From contig CAXTJP010000017.1 of the NCBI GenBank assembly GCA_964244615.1, positions 1 to 47,156 on the forward strand: a DNA stretch of 47,156 bases, given 5' to 3'. Both the position numbers and the translations under genes were made by a program. This stretch comes from BOG-908 sp964244615. GTDB taxonomy: Bacteria; Pseudomonadota; Alphaproteobacteria; Acetobacterales; Acetobacteraceae. This document shows, piece after piece, positions 34,322 to 42,370 of this stretch. The notes under the pieces are model-generated. The model made no database searches, was not told where the DNA came from, and was given only the letters and a program-made list of their open reading frames with translations. How positions within the stretch are numbered: position 1 is the first letter of the stretch; every line of letters starts with the position of its first letter.

Positions 34322-35965
34322 CTACCAGTTCCGGAATCGGCTGGGCGGCCGGTAGAGCCCGCCGGAGATGGTCATCAGGTCCTTGATCGATCGCGCCGCC
34401 AGCAGGTTGCGGTCGGCATCCAGCGGATCGATGCCGAGATCCTCGGGGCGCTGGATCACGCGTCGCTCGCGCAGCCGCTGCACCATGGCAGGATCACGCC
34501 CGCGGCCGATATCGGTGTAGCCGGCCACGCCGCGAATGGCGTGTTCGCGTTCCTCCTTGCTGCGGCACAGCAGCAAATTGGCGATGCCCTCCTCGGTGAC
34601 GATTTGCGTGACGTCGTCGCCGTAGATCATCACCGGCGCCAAAGGCAGCTTCAGCGTGTCCGCCAGTGCCAGCGCGTCGAGCTTCTCGACGAACAGCGGC
34701 GCGTGCTTGTCGCCGAACGTCTCGCCGATCTGCACGACCAGCTTGCGCCCGCGACGCAGCATGGCCGACGTCTCCGGCTCCGCTTCCTCGCCCGCCTTCA
34801 GCCATGGCGCGGTCGGGTGACGCCGTCCGTGCGGGTCGGAGCCCATGTTGGGCGCGCCACCGAAACCGGCGGCACGGCTGGCCGTGACCGTCGAGCTATG
34901 CCCTTCGAGGTCGATCTGCAGCGTGGAGCCGATGAACATGTCGCAGGCGTAAAGTCCCGCCACCTGGCAGAAGGCGCGGTTCGATCGCAACGATCCGTCC
35001 GAGCCGGTAAAGTAGATGTCCGAGCGCGCCGCGAGGTAATCCTCCATGCCCACTTCGGAGCCGAAGGAGTGGATCTGCTCGACCCATCCGGCCTCGATGG
35101 CGGGGATCAGCGTGGGGTGCGGGTTGAGCGCCCAATGCGTGCAGATCTTGCCTTTCAGGCCGAGCTTGTCCGCGTAGGTGGGCAGCAGCAGCTCTATGGC
35201 GGCGGTGTTGAAGCCGATGCCGTGGTTGAGGCGCTGCACCTGGTACGGCGCGTAGATGCCTTTGATGGCGAGCATCGCGGTGAGTATCTGGGTTTCGGTG
35301 ATGGCTGCAGGATCGCGCGTGAACAGCGGCTCCACGTAGAACGGCTTGCCGGCATCCACCACGAAATGCACCTGGTCGGCGGGGATGTCGACGCGCGGCA
35401 CACGGTCCACCACTTCGCCGACCTGGGCGATCACGATGCCGCTCTTGAAGCTGGTGGCTTCCACCACCGTGGGCGTGTCCTCGGTGTTGGGGCCGGTGTA
35501 GAGGTTGCCGTCGCGATCCGCGCTGACCGCGGCGATCAGCGCCACGTTGGGCGTGAGATCGACGAAGTAGCGCGCGAACAGTTCGAGGTAGGTGTGAACG
35601 GCGCCGAGCTCGATCTTGCCGGCGCCGAGCATGCGCGCGATCCGCCCAGCCTGCGGCCCTGAATACGAGTAGTCGAGGCGGCGGGCGATGCCCCGGTCGA
35701 ACAGGTCGAGATGTGCCGGCAGCACCACGCCGGACTGCACCATGTGCAGGTCGTGCACGCGGGCGGGATCGAGGTCGGCGAGCGCCTCGGCCAGCACATC
35801 GGCCTGTTTCTGGTTGTCGCCTTCCAGACAGACCCGATCGCCTGGCCGGATCACGGCTTCGAGCAACGCCGGCAGATCGTTCAACGCAACCGTCTTGCCC
35901 TTGGCAAAACGGCTGCCAGCTGCCACGCGACGGGTACGTTCCTCGCGCTGCGTTGCCCAATTCAT
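34322..35965 (-). CDS. mdcA: Malonate decarboxylase alpha subunit (acetyl-S-ACP:malonate ACP transferase)
   Basis: 547-aa transferase that exchanges acetyl for malonate on the carrier protein. Family motifs include LPALLEAVIRPGDRVCLEGD, NQKQADVLAEALADLDPARV, HDLHMVQSGVVLPAHLDLFD, DYSYSGPQAGRIARML and RASGFGGAPNMGSDPHGRRH-like sequence near residue 365 (AAGFGGAPNMGSDPHGRRH). The C-terminal region around DITQIVTEEGIANLL-type residues (DVTQIVTEEGIANLLLC) is also conserved. The ATG 35965 is preceded by GGAG about ten bases upstream. It is the first gene of the mdc operon; no LysR/GntR regulator lies nearby in the window. Confidence 0.95.
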   Translation of the reverse strand: MNWATQREERTRRVAAGSRFAKGKTVALNDLPALLEAVIRPGDRVCLEGDNQKQADVLAEALADLDPARVHDLHMVQSGVVLPAHLDLFDRGIARRLDYSYSGPQAGRIARMLGAGKIELGAVHTYLELFARYFVDLTPNVALIAAVSADRDGNLYTGPNTEDTPTVVEATSFKSGIVIAQVGEVVDRVPRVDIPADQVHFVVDAGKPFYVEPLFTRDPAAITETQILTAMLAIKGIYAPYQVQRLNHGIGFNTAAIELLLPTYADKLGLKGKICTHWALNPHPTLIPAIEAGWVEQIHSFGSEVGMEDYLAARSDIYFTGSDGSLRSNRAFCQVAGLYACDMFIGSTLQIDLEGHSSTVTASRAAGFGGAPNMGSDPHGRRHPTAPWLKAGEEAEPETSAMLRRGRKLVVQIGETFGDKHAPLFVEKLDALALADTLKLPLAPVMIYGDDVTQIVTEEGIANLLLCRSKEEREHAIRGVAGYTDIGRGRDPAMVQRLRERRVIQRPEDLGIDPLDADRNLLAARSIKDLMTISGGLYRPPSRFRNW

Positions 35966-36324
35966 TGTCGATGGTCTCCGTGCAGGTCAACCTGACCCCC
36001 ACGTCCGGAGCCGTCAACGGCGGCCGCTCGCCCGAGATCCTTTTCGATCTCGGCAGATCGCGAGTATTGCCAACCGCCAGTCGCGCGACGATTGTGGAAA
36101 GCCTGGCGTCCCCTGTCCGCTCGGTCGGTATCCGCTGCCTGCTGTCACAAGGCGATGTTGCTGGCGCCGGAGCAACCCTCCCGGTTCTCGCCCGGCCTGG
36201 ACATCCGGGCCGCAACTGTCGACAGAGTGCCTGCATACAGACGGGTGCTTGCTGGACGTGGAACCCAACCGTTGCCACGATCCGAAACAGTGAGTGCCGT
36301 ATCCACCCCGGCCACGCCCAGCAG
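35966..36324. other. Intergenic region between divergent mdc operon and tonB-like gene
   Basis: 359 bp without a supported gene. It must hold the mdc promoter (leftward) and the promoter of the tonB-like gene (rightward); no convincing -35/-10 pair or -24/-12 site was found on either strand. The notable element is the 8-6-8 palindrome at 36032-36053. A small 5-3-5 palindrome, GGTCA-ACC-TGACC (35985-35997), lies 20 bp ahead of mdcA and could be chance. Confidence 0.6.
36032..36053. promoter_or_regulatory. Perfect 8-6-8 palindrome, candidate operator upstream of mdcA
   Basis: CCGAGATC (36032-36039) and GATCTCGG (36046-36053) are exact reverse complements separated by CTTTTC. The site lies 67 bp upstream of the mdcA start in the divergent promoter region, which suits a dimeric repressor or activator. 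No T run follows, and no gene ends here, so a terminator is unlikely. Confidence 0.45.
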
Positions 36325-37005
36325 ATGATGCATACGCAAGCCCCACCGTTGAAAGCCGAAGCGGTGCCGCGCGCCGCCATCCTGGGCGGCGTGGCATGCC
36401 TGCACGTGCTGCTGCTCGTGGTTCTGGCCAGCACCGGCGTGCTGCCGACAATCCCGTCGACGGTGCTGCCGATGCGCCTGTTCATCCAGGCGCCGACGCC
36501 GCCGCGGTTGCCGCCGCGCATAGAGCCCCGCCTTCCTGCACCGACGGCTGTGATCGTGCCAGCCCCTGACATAAACCTGGCCACGCCGCCGCCGGCGCAG
36601 CCGACCCGCGCCATATCCCGCGACGCTCCGGTGGCGCACCCGGCCGGCCATTTCGGTGCCGCCACGGATAGCGGGCTGGGACTGGACGTGGCCGCGCATG
36701 CAAATGGCGGCGCCGGCGCGCGCGGCAACCTGGCGCAGTTCGAGGCGGCGGTGCGGGCGCGTGTCCTGGCCGCCAGGCACCAGCCTGTGCTGGCATACGG
36801 TCTGCGCGACACGTGCGTCGTCAACTATCGCGTCTTGGTCGGCGGAGATGGTGCGTTGGCCGGCTTCTCCATCGATCCGTGTGCGGTGCCGCAGATCAAC
36901 CAGGCGGCACGCGACGCCATCAGCCATGCCGGCCGCTTCCCGCCCCCGCCCGATCTCGGTGCGCCAAGCACCGAGGTTCGCGGAAGCATGATCTTCCGGC
37001 CATGA
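36325..37005 (+). CDS. TonB-like energy transducer
   Basis: 226-aa protein with the TonB plan. An N-terminal membrane anchor (ILGGVACLHVLLLVVLASTG, about residues 19-38) is followed by a Pro-rich spacer (APTPPRLPPRIEPRLPAPTA, APDINLATPPPAQPT). The C-terminal globular domain (RDTCVVNYRVLVGGDGALAG, ARDAISHAGRFPPPPDLG, EVRGSMIFRP) has the TonB_C strand pattern. It would link the proton motive force to an outer-membrane receptor; no exbBD or receptor gene is next to it. The start is placed at ATG 36325 (a second ATG follows directly) since the upstream open frame lacks features; no strong ribosome-binding site was seen. It overlaps the lipoprotein gene by four bases. Confidence 0.75.
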   Translation: MMHTQAPPLKAEAVPRAAILGGVACLHVLLLVVLASTGVLPTIPSTVLPMRLFIQAPTPPRLPPRIEPRLPAPTAVIVPAPDINLATPPPAQPTRAISRDAPVAHPAGHFGAATDSGLGLDVAAHANGGAGARGNLAQFEAAVRARVLAARHQPVLAYGLRDTCVVNYRVLVGGDGALAGFSIDPCAVPQINQAARDAISHAGRFPPPPDLGAPSTEVRGSMIFRP

Positions 37006-38477
37006 GGAAGGCCGGAAAACCGCCTCCGCTGGAACAGGCACTCCTCATTCTCTTCGGCTTGTCCGCCTGCGCCATCCATCACGCGACGCCCTACATCCCG
37101 GCCGAAACCAACGCGCCGCAAACGGCTGATGCGTTGGAGGCCAGCGCCAGCTGCCTGGAAGCCTCGACGTCCGCGGAAATCGCCATCTGCGCGGCCCCGT
37201 CCCTGGTCGTCGCCAATCGCGGCATGCTCCAGGCGGAGCAGGCGGCGCTGCGCGTCGCCGACATCTTCGGACGGGACGCAGTGCTGGCCAGCCAGCGCGT
37301 CTGGCTGCTCGCGCTGCCGACACGATGCCACCTGCCGGACACGCAAGCTGCGGCACCACAAGCGGCCCAGACCTGCCTGCAATCCGCGCTGGCCGATCGC
37401 ACGGGCATCTTGCGCGACTGGCCTGTCGCGCGCGGGTCGGTGGGCGCCATCGCCCAGTATGTCAGCCTGCGCGCCCCGGCCGGCAGCGTCCCGCAGCCGG
37501 ACCCGCCGTTTTGCGCCAGCTTTGCCGAACGCGCCCAGGCCGCGCTGCGACGCACCGGCACGCTGGACCCTGCCGCCATGGGCTACCGGGAAGTGGCGGG
37601 TACTCACGGGCCGCAAGCCGCCCCGCCGGTCAGCGTCGATCTCTACGACGCCAACGCCTACGCCCTGTTTCAGCGCCGGGCCCGCGGCGTCGCCATCGGC
37701 GCCGACGCGGTCGTAACACCCATCTCGCTGACCGGGCTGGTCGAGAGCCGGCATACCGGCAACCAGGGCGGCCGTTTTTCCGCTTTTGCCAGCCAGACCG
37801 GTGATTACGGCAGCCTGGACGTCTTGCGTGACGGCAGCCGCACCCTGGCGGTCGCCGCCGACCCTTGGGGTTTCACCACGCCGGCCGCGCCGGGCGAGGC
37901 GGCCCATGCGGGGGTGTGGGACATCTCGACATCCCACGCCGTGCCCGTCTGCCTGTTCGACACATACACCCGTCCCGGCCAGCCCGGCGTGTTCGGCCAG
38001 CTTCCCGACCTTGCCGCGTGGCGCGCCACGCTCGCCCAGATATCGGTTTCCGCCGCTTTGCCGCTGGGCGGGGCCGTGCTGCGCGACCAAGGGCAGCTCG
38101 CGGCCGATGCCGGCTTCATCGTGTTGTATATGCCGCTGCTCGCCATCGAGCAGGCCGCCGGCAGCCGCACGCCGTGGTTGCGCGCGCGCCACGACGCGGT
38201 GCTGGACGCGTTGTCCGCCTGGTCGGCCAGGACCGCGGCCAACAAGGCACTGTTCGACCAGCTGTTCGCCCAGCTTCGCCCCGCGGCGGCCGACCTGGTG
38301 CGCGGCTACCAGACCGGCCAGGCGCTGGACGCCAGCGAAGCACGCGCGGCGGGTGCGGTGGCGATCATGGAGCTGCTGTATCAGGCAACCGTGAACATCG
38401 CGCCAGGCCTGGGGCGCGACCCCGCTACAGCGCCAGGATACCGGGCACGATACCCGATCATTGCTGCGCCGCAGTAA
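37002..38477 (+). CDS. Lipoprotein with LprI/DUF1311-like N-terminal segment, function unknown
   Basis: 491-aa predicted lipoprotein: the signal ALLILFGLSAC gives lipobox LSAC with the lipidated Cys at about residue 25. The mature start has the pattern of LprI/DUF1311 domains (CLEASTSAEIAICAAPSLVV, then NRGMLQAEQAALRVAD) with spaced cysteines. The remaining ~350 residues are not recognised; they include VSVDLYDANAYALFQRRARG and a long helical C-terminus. The ATG at 37002 overlaps the tonB-like stop, so the two genes are coupled. LprI proteins are reported lysozyme inhibitors; whether this large protein shares that role is unknown. Confidence 0.7.
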   Translation: MRKAGKPPPLEQALLILFGLSACAIHHATPYIPAETNAPQTADALEASASCLEASTSAEIAICAAPSLVVANRGMLQAEQAALRVADIFGRDAVLASQRVWLLALPTRCHLPDTQAAAPQAAQTCLQSALADRTGILRDWPVARGSVGAIAQYVSLRAPAGSVPQPDPPFCASFAERAQAALRRTGTLDPAAMGYREVAGTHGPQAAPPVSVDLYDANAYALFQRRARGVAIGADAVVTPISLTGLVESRHTGNQGGRFSAFASQTGDYGSLDVLRDGSRTLAVAADPWGFTTPAAPGEAAHAGVWDISTSHAVPVCLFDTYTRPGQPGVFGQLPDLAAWRATLAQISVSAALPLGGAVLRDQGQLAADAGFIVLYMPLLAIEQAAGSRTPWLRARHDAVLDALSAWSARTAANKALFDQLFAQLRPAAADLVRGYQTGQALDASEARAAGAVAIMELLYQATVNIAPGLGRDPATAPGYRARYPIIAAPQ

Positions 38478-39117
38478 GGAGCCGGGACAGCCGTTTGAAC
38501 AACGGCGAACGACCTCTGTTCACCCGCCGTCGGCGTGCCAGCAACTCGCCTTGGGGAACAAGGTTTGGGTTTTTTTCAAAAAGAACCGCCGGCTTTCAGA
38601 GGCCGCCGTCAAGGGCGCTGGTTGCAGGTGGAGGAGGATGCGGCTGCCTTGGGCTGCCAGGCCGAACCGAGCTGGCTGGGCAAGATGGCGGCGGGCGGCA
38701 CGAGCGCCGACCGGCAGCTTTGCCGTATTCCCGGCGGCGGATGGGCAGGCCCGCCAGGCAGTGTCTGCCACGGGTCGACTGGATCGCGGCTGCGACCGCT
38801 GGAACAGCATCCTGACCAGGCGAGTATGCGGTGGGCAGCGCGCCATCCCCGAACGCGGTCGGGCGGCAGAGTGCGAGGACCCGGTGGTCGGCCTTGTCGG
38901 GGCCCGAGGCGTCGGTCACCGCAGGCGCCGGATCGCGGCGCCTGCTTCAACGGCGCGGCTTCCACAAGGTACGCTGGCTAAAAGTTTTTTTACCCGGTTC
39001 GGTTGTTAATGCAGATACTCCGATTGCCACGCTAATATGCAGCGGTAGCCCAGGGCTGACCCGACCGACGCCGGCAGGCGTTGGAGGCCATCCGAGCTTC
39101 GTCCATCAACGCGCTGA
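38478..39117. other. 640-bp region without a supported gene
   Basis: Between the lipoprotein gene and prkA. Several open frames cross it, but none has a start, codon pattern or recognisable motif that stands out. It contains dispersed palindrome copy C (38568-38587) and a further TAAAAGTTTTTTTACC stretch near 38978. The last 100 bp are less GC-rich and probably carry the prkA promoter, though I could not define a -35/-10 pair with correct spacing. Confidence 0.6.
38568..38587. repeat. Dispersed palindrome, copy C
   Basis: GGTTTTTTTCAAAAAGAACC, an imperfect palindrome followed by GCCGGC, the same ending as copy B at 29898. It lies ~90 bp after the lipoprotein gene. Confidence 0.55.
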
Positions 39118-41082
39118 ATGAGACTGGAAAAATATTTGGATCTCACCACAGACGTTTTCGCCGTGCATGCCAGGTCTCGCGACCAGACACGCGAAGTCGA
39201 GATGAGCCTGGCCGAGTACCTCGACGCCTGTCGCGTGGACCCACGCTGCTACGCCAGCCCCGCTGAACGCATGTTGCGCGCCATCGGCGAGCCGGAGATG
39301 GTTGACACCTCGCGCGATCCTCGCCTGTCCAGGCTGTTCCTCAATCGGACCATACGGGTCTACCCCGCTTTCTCCGAGTTCCATGGGATGGAGGACACGA
39401 TCGAGCGTATTGTGGGCTTCTTCCGCCATGCAGCCCAGGGGCTGGAGGAGCGCAAGCAGGTCCTCTACCTTCTGGGTCCGGTCGGCGGCGGCAAGTCGTC
39501 CCTTGGCGAGCGCCTGAAGGCGTTGATGGAACGCGAGCCGATCCACGTTCTCAAGGCCGGCAACGAACTCAGCCCGGTGTTCGAAAGCCCGCTTGGCCTG
39601 TTCGACCCGGAGACCACCGGGACTTTGCTGCGCGAAAAATACGGCATTCCGCCGCGTGTTCTGAGCGGCATCGCCAGCCCATGGGCGCTGAAGCGGCTGG
39701 ACGAGTGGGACGGCGACATCCAGCGGTTCCGGGTGGTCAAGCTTTACCCGTCACGTCGCCGCCAGGTCGCCATCGCCAAGACCGAGCCGGGCGACGACAA
39801 CAACCAGGACATCTCCGCACTCGTCGGCAAGGTGGACATCCGCAAGCTGGAAAATTTCAGCCAGAACGACCCCGACGCCTATGGCTTCTCCGGCGGGTTG
39901 AACCGGGCCAACCAGGGCATCCTGGAATTCGTGGAGATGTTCAAGGCGCCGATCAAGATGCTGCACCCGCTGCTGACGGCGACACAGGAGGGCAATTATC
40001 TCGGCACGGAGAACATCGGCGTCATCCCGTTCCAGGGCATCCTGCTCGCCCACTCCAACGAGGCAGAGTGGCAGAGTTTTCGGAACAACCGGACCAACGA
40101 GGCGTTCCTCGACCGGGTGAGCGTGGTGAAGGTGCCGTATTGCCTGCGCGTCACCGAGGAAGGCCGCATCTACCAGAAGCTGATCAGCGGCTCGGCGCTG
40201 GTCGAGGCGCCTTGCGCACCGCACACGCTGGAAATGCTGGCCCGGTTCGCGGTCCTGTCGCGCCTGAAGCCGCACGCCAATTCCAAGCCGTTCGCCAAGA
40301 TGCGGGTCTATGACGGTGAGAACATCCGCGAGACCGACCCCAAGGTGAAAAGCATGCAGGAGTATCGGGACGCGGCCGGCGTGGACGAAGGAATGGACGG
40401 GATCTCGACCCGCTTCGCCTACAAGGTGCTGTCCGCCACCTTCAACCATTCGACCAGCGAGGTGGCCGCCGATCCCGTTCACCTGATGTACGTGCTTGAG
40501 CAGTCGATCCGGCGGGAGCAGTTCCCCCCTGAGACCGAGGCTGACTACCTGGCCACCATCAAGAGCGAGCTTGCCACGCGCTACGCCGAGTTCATCGGCA
40601 ACGAGATACAGAAGGCCTATCTCGAGAGCTACGGCGATTACGGACAGAACCTGTTCGACCGCTATCTGGACTACGCCGACGCCTGGATCGAGGACCAGGA
40701 CTTCAAGGACCCCGATACCGGGCAGATGCTGGACCGCGAGCTGCTGAACGCCGAGTTGACGAAGATCGAGAAGCCGGCCGGCATCGCCAACCCGAAGGAT
40801 TTCCGTAACGAGGTCGTGAAGTTCGCGTTGCGCACCCGCGCCTCCAATGCGGGACGCAACCCGTCCTGGACGAGCTACGAGAAGATCCGGGACGTGATCG
40901 AAAAGCGCATGTTCAGCCAGGTGGAGGATTTGCTGCCGGTCATCAGCTTCGGCTCCAAGAAGGACAACGAGGCGGAGAAGAAGCACAACGATTTCGTCGA
41001 TCGTATGGTCTCACGCGGCTACACGGAGCGTCAGGTGCGCCGGCTGGTCGAATGGTACATGCGGGTCAAGCAGTCGGCCTGA
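39118..41082 (+). CDS. prkA: PrkA serine protein kinase (YeaG family)
   Basis: 654-aa AAA+/kinase protein of the PrkA/YeaG family, a cytoplasmic stress and starvation factor. Walker A is LLGPVGGGKSSLGE (about residues 118-131); further family segments are FEFHGMEDTIERIVGFFRHA-like (here FSEFHGMEDTIERIVGFF), SALVGKVDIRKLENFSQNDP, YGFSGGLNRANQGILEFVEM and LLAHSNEAEWQSFRNNR. The C-terminal kinase-like part ends RQVRRLVEWYMRVKQSA. Length matches the family (~640-650 aa). The start ATG 39118 gives the usual N-terminus. It is followed after ten bases by yeaH and then spoVR, the conserved triad. Confidence 0.95.
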   Translation: MRLEKYLDLTTDVFAVHARSRDQTREVEMSLAEYLDACRVDPRCYASPAERMLRAIGEPEMVDTSRDPRLSRLFLNRTIRVYPAFSEFHGMEDTIERIVGFFRHAAQGLEERKQVLYLLGPVGGGKSSLGERLKALMEREPIHVLKAGNELSPVFESPLGLFDPETTGTLLREKYGIPPRVLSGIASPWALKRLDEWDGDIQRFRVVKLYPSRRRQVAIAKTEPGDDNNQDISALVGKVDIRKLENFSQNDPDAYGFSGGLNRANQGILEFVEMFKAPIKMLHPLLTATQEGNYLGTENIGVIPFQGILLAHSNEAEWQSFRNNRTNEAFLDRVSVVKVPYCLRVTEEGRIYQKLISGSALVEAPCAPHTLEMLARFAVLSRLKPHANSKPFAKMRVYDGENIRETDPKVKSMQEYRDAAGVDEGMDGISTRFAYKVLSATFNHSTSEVAADPVHLMYVLEQSIRREQFPPETEADYLATIKSELATRYAEFIGNEIQKAYLESYGDYGQNLFDRYLDYADAWIEDQDFKDPDTGQMLDRELLNAELTKIEKPAGIANPKDFRNEVVKFALRTRASNAGRNPSWTSYEKIRDVIEKRMFSQVEDLLPVISFGSKKDNEAEKKHNDFVDRMVSRGYTERQVRRLVEWYMRVKQSA

Positions 41083-41092
41083 GCACACGCAA

Positions 41093-42370
41093 TTGGACAT
41101 TATCGACCGCAGACCCAACCCGCACGGCAAGAACCTCGACAATCGCCGACGCGTGCTGGCCCGTGCCCGGGCGGCCGTGCAGCAGGCCGTTCGCTCGGCG
41201 GTCGAGCAGGGAACCTTGCGCGAGATCGCCCGGGACCAGTCCGTCACCATCCCGTCGGACAGCCTGCACGAGCCGAGCTTTCATACGGTGTTCTCCAGCG
41301 GCAGGCGCCAGCTGGTGTTCACCGGCAACCACGCGTTCTCCACCGGTGACCGGCTGCCGCGCCCCAAGAGGAGCGATGCTGGCGGCAGTGGAGCAGGCGA
41401 CGGTGGCGGCGAAGGCCAGGACGGCTTCCACTTCGTGCTTACTCGAAACGAGTTCCTCGACCTGTTCTTCGACGACCTGGAGCTGCCCGACCTGATCAAG
41501 AACCAGATCGTCGCCACCGAGGTGATGATTCCGGTGCGTGCCGGTATCAGCGTCGATGGAACACCCTCGCAAATAGACATGTCGCGGACCATGCGGCAGT
41601 CGATGGCCAGACGGATCGGACTGCGCCGTCCGAAGCCACCGGAGGTCGTAGCACTGGAAGCCGAAATCGCGTTGCTCGAGCGCGACGGGGACGAGGCCGG
41701 GCGGCTGCCGGTGCTGCGGGACGAGCTGGAACTGGCACTGCGCAGGCTTGCCCGCGTGCCCTGGGTCGATCCGGTGGATCTGCGCTACCGGCGCTTCACC
41801 CAGACGCCGCAACCCGCCGCGCGCGCGGTGATGTTTTGCCTGATGGACGTGTCCGGCTCAATGACCGAGCAGATGAAGGACCTCGCCAAGCGCTTCTTCC
41901 TGCTGCTGCACGTGTTTCTCGAACGCCGCTACAAGCGCGTGGACCTGGTGTTTATCCGTCACACCGAAGTGGCCGAAGAGGTGGACGAGACGGTTTTCTT
42001 TACCGATCCCCGCACCGGCGGCACCGTCGTCTCGACGGCGCTCGCAGAGTTCCTGCGCATCCAGCGCGACCGCTACCCGCGGGAATCCTGGAACATCTAC
42101 GCCGCACAGGCGTCCGACGGCGACAACTCGTCGAGCGATACGCACAAGGCGGTGAACTTGCTCGAGCGGGAGATCCTGCCGATCGTGCAGCATTACGCCT
42201 ACATCGAAGTGGGTTCTTCGGCGGTCATCCGCGGCGCCACCGATCTGTGGCGCGGCTACGAGCCGCTGTCGCAGCGCGCGCCACGCCTGGCGATGCGCCG
42301 GGTCGCCGAGCCCGGCGAGATCTTTCCGGTGTTCCGCGACCTGTTCCGGCGAAAGATGGCCGCCGCATGA
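41093..42370 (+). CDS. yeaH: YeaH/DUF444 von Willebrand-like protein
   Basis: 425-aa partner of PrkA. It starts at TTG 41093, which gives DIIDRRPNPHGKNLDNRRR as in homologues; no ATG fits. A Gly-rich low-complexity stretch (GGSGAGDGGGEGQDG, about 97-111) precedes the von Willebrand A-like domain whose MIDAS motif DVSGSM is at 252-257. Also conserved is SYIEVGSSAVIRGATDLW-like sequence (YIEVGSSAVIRGATDLW). Its molecular role is not settled; genetic work in enterobacteria places it with YeaG in starvation responses. The stop overlaps the spoVR start by four bases. Confidence 0.94.
   Translation: MDIIDRRPNPHGKNLDNRRRVLARARAAVQQAVRSAVEQGTLREIARDQSVTIPSDSLHEPSFHTVFSSGRRQLVFTGNHAFSTGDRLPRPKRSDAGGSGAGDGGGEGQDGFHFVLTRNEFLDLFFDDLELPDLIKNQIVATEVMIPVRAGISVDGTPSQIDMSRTMRQSMARRIGLRRPKPPEVVALEAEIALLERDGDEAGRLPVLRDELELALRRLARVPWVDPVDLRYRRFTQTPQPAARAVMFCLMDVSGSMTEQMKDLAKRFFLLLHVFLERRYKRVDLVFIRHTEVAEEVDETVFFTDPRTGGTVVSTALAEFLRIQRDRYPRESWNIYAAQASDGDNSSSDTHKAVNLLEREILPIVQHYAYIEVGSSAVIRGATDLWRGYEPLSQRAPRLAMRRVAEPGEIFPVFRDLFRRKMAAA

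Noticed and set aside
34022..35662. 546-codon plus-strand open frame opposite mdcC and mdcA
   Set aside because: Antisense shadow of two conserved operon genes.
35985..35997. GGTCA-ACC-TGACC palindrome before mdcA
   Set aside because: A 5-3-5 palindrome is expected by chance in a gap of this size; mentioned only in the intergenic description.
38535..38981. Open frames in the gap before prkA that could encode a ~150-aa protein
   Set aside because: Overlap the dispersed palindrome, show no motif, no clear ribosome-binding site and Arg/Gly-rich noise composition.
39001..39040. TTGTTA and TAATAT as a prkA promoter
   Set aside because: The spacer would be 24 bp, too long for a sigma-70 promoter.
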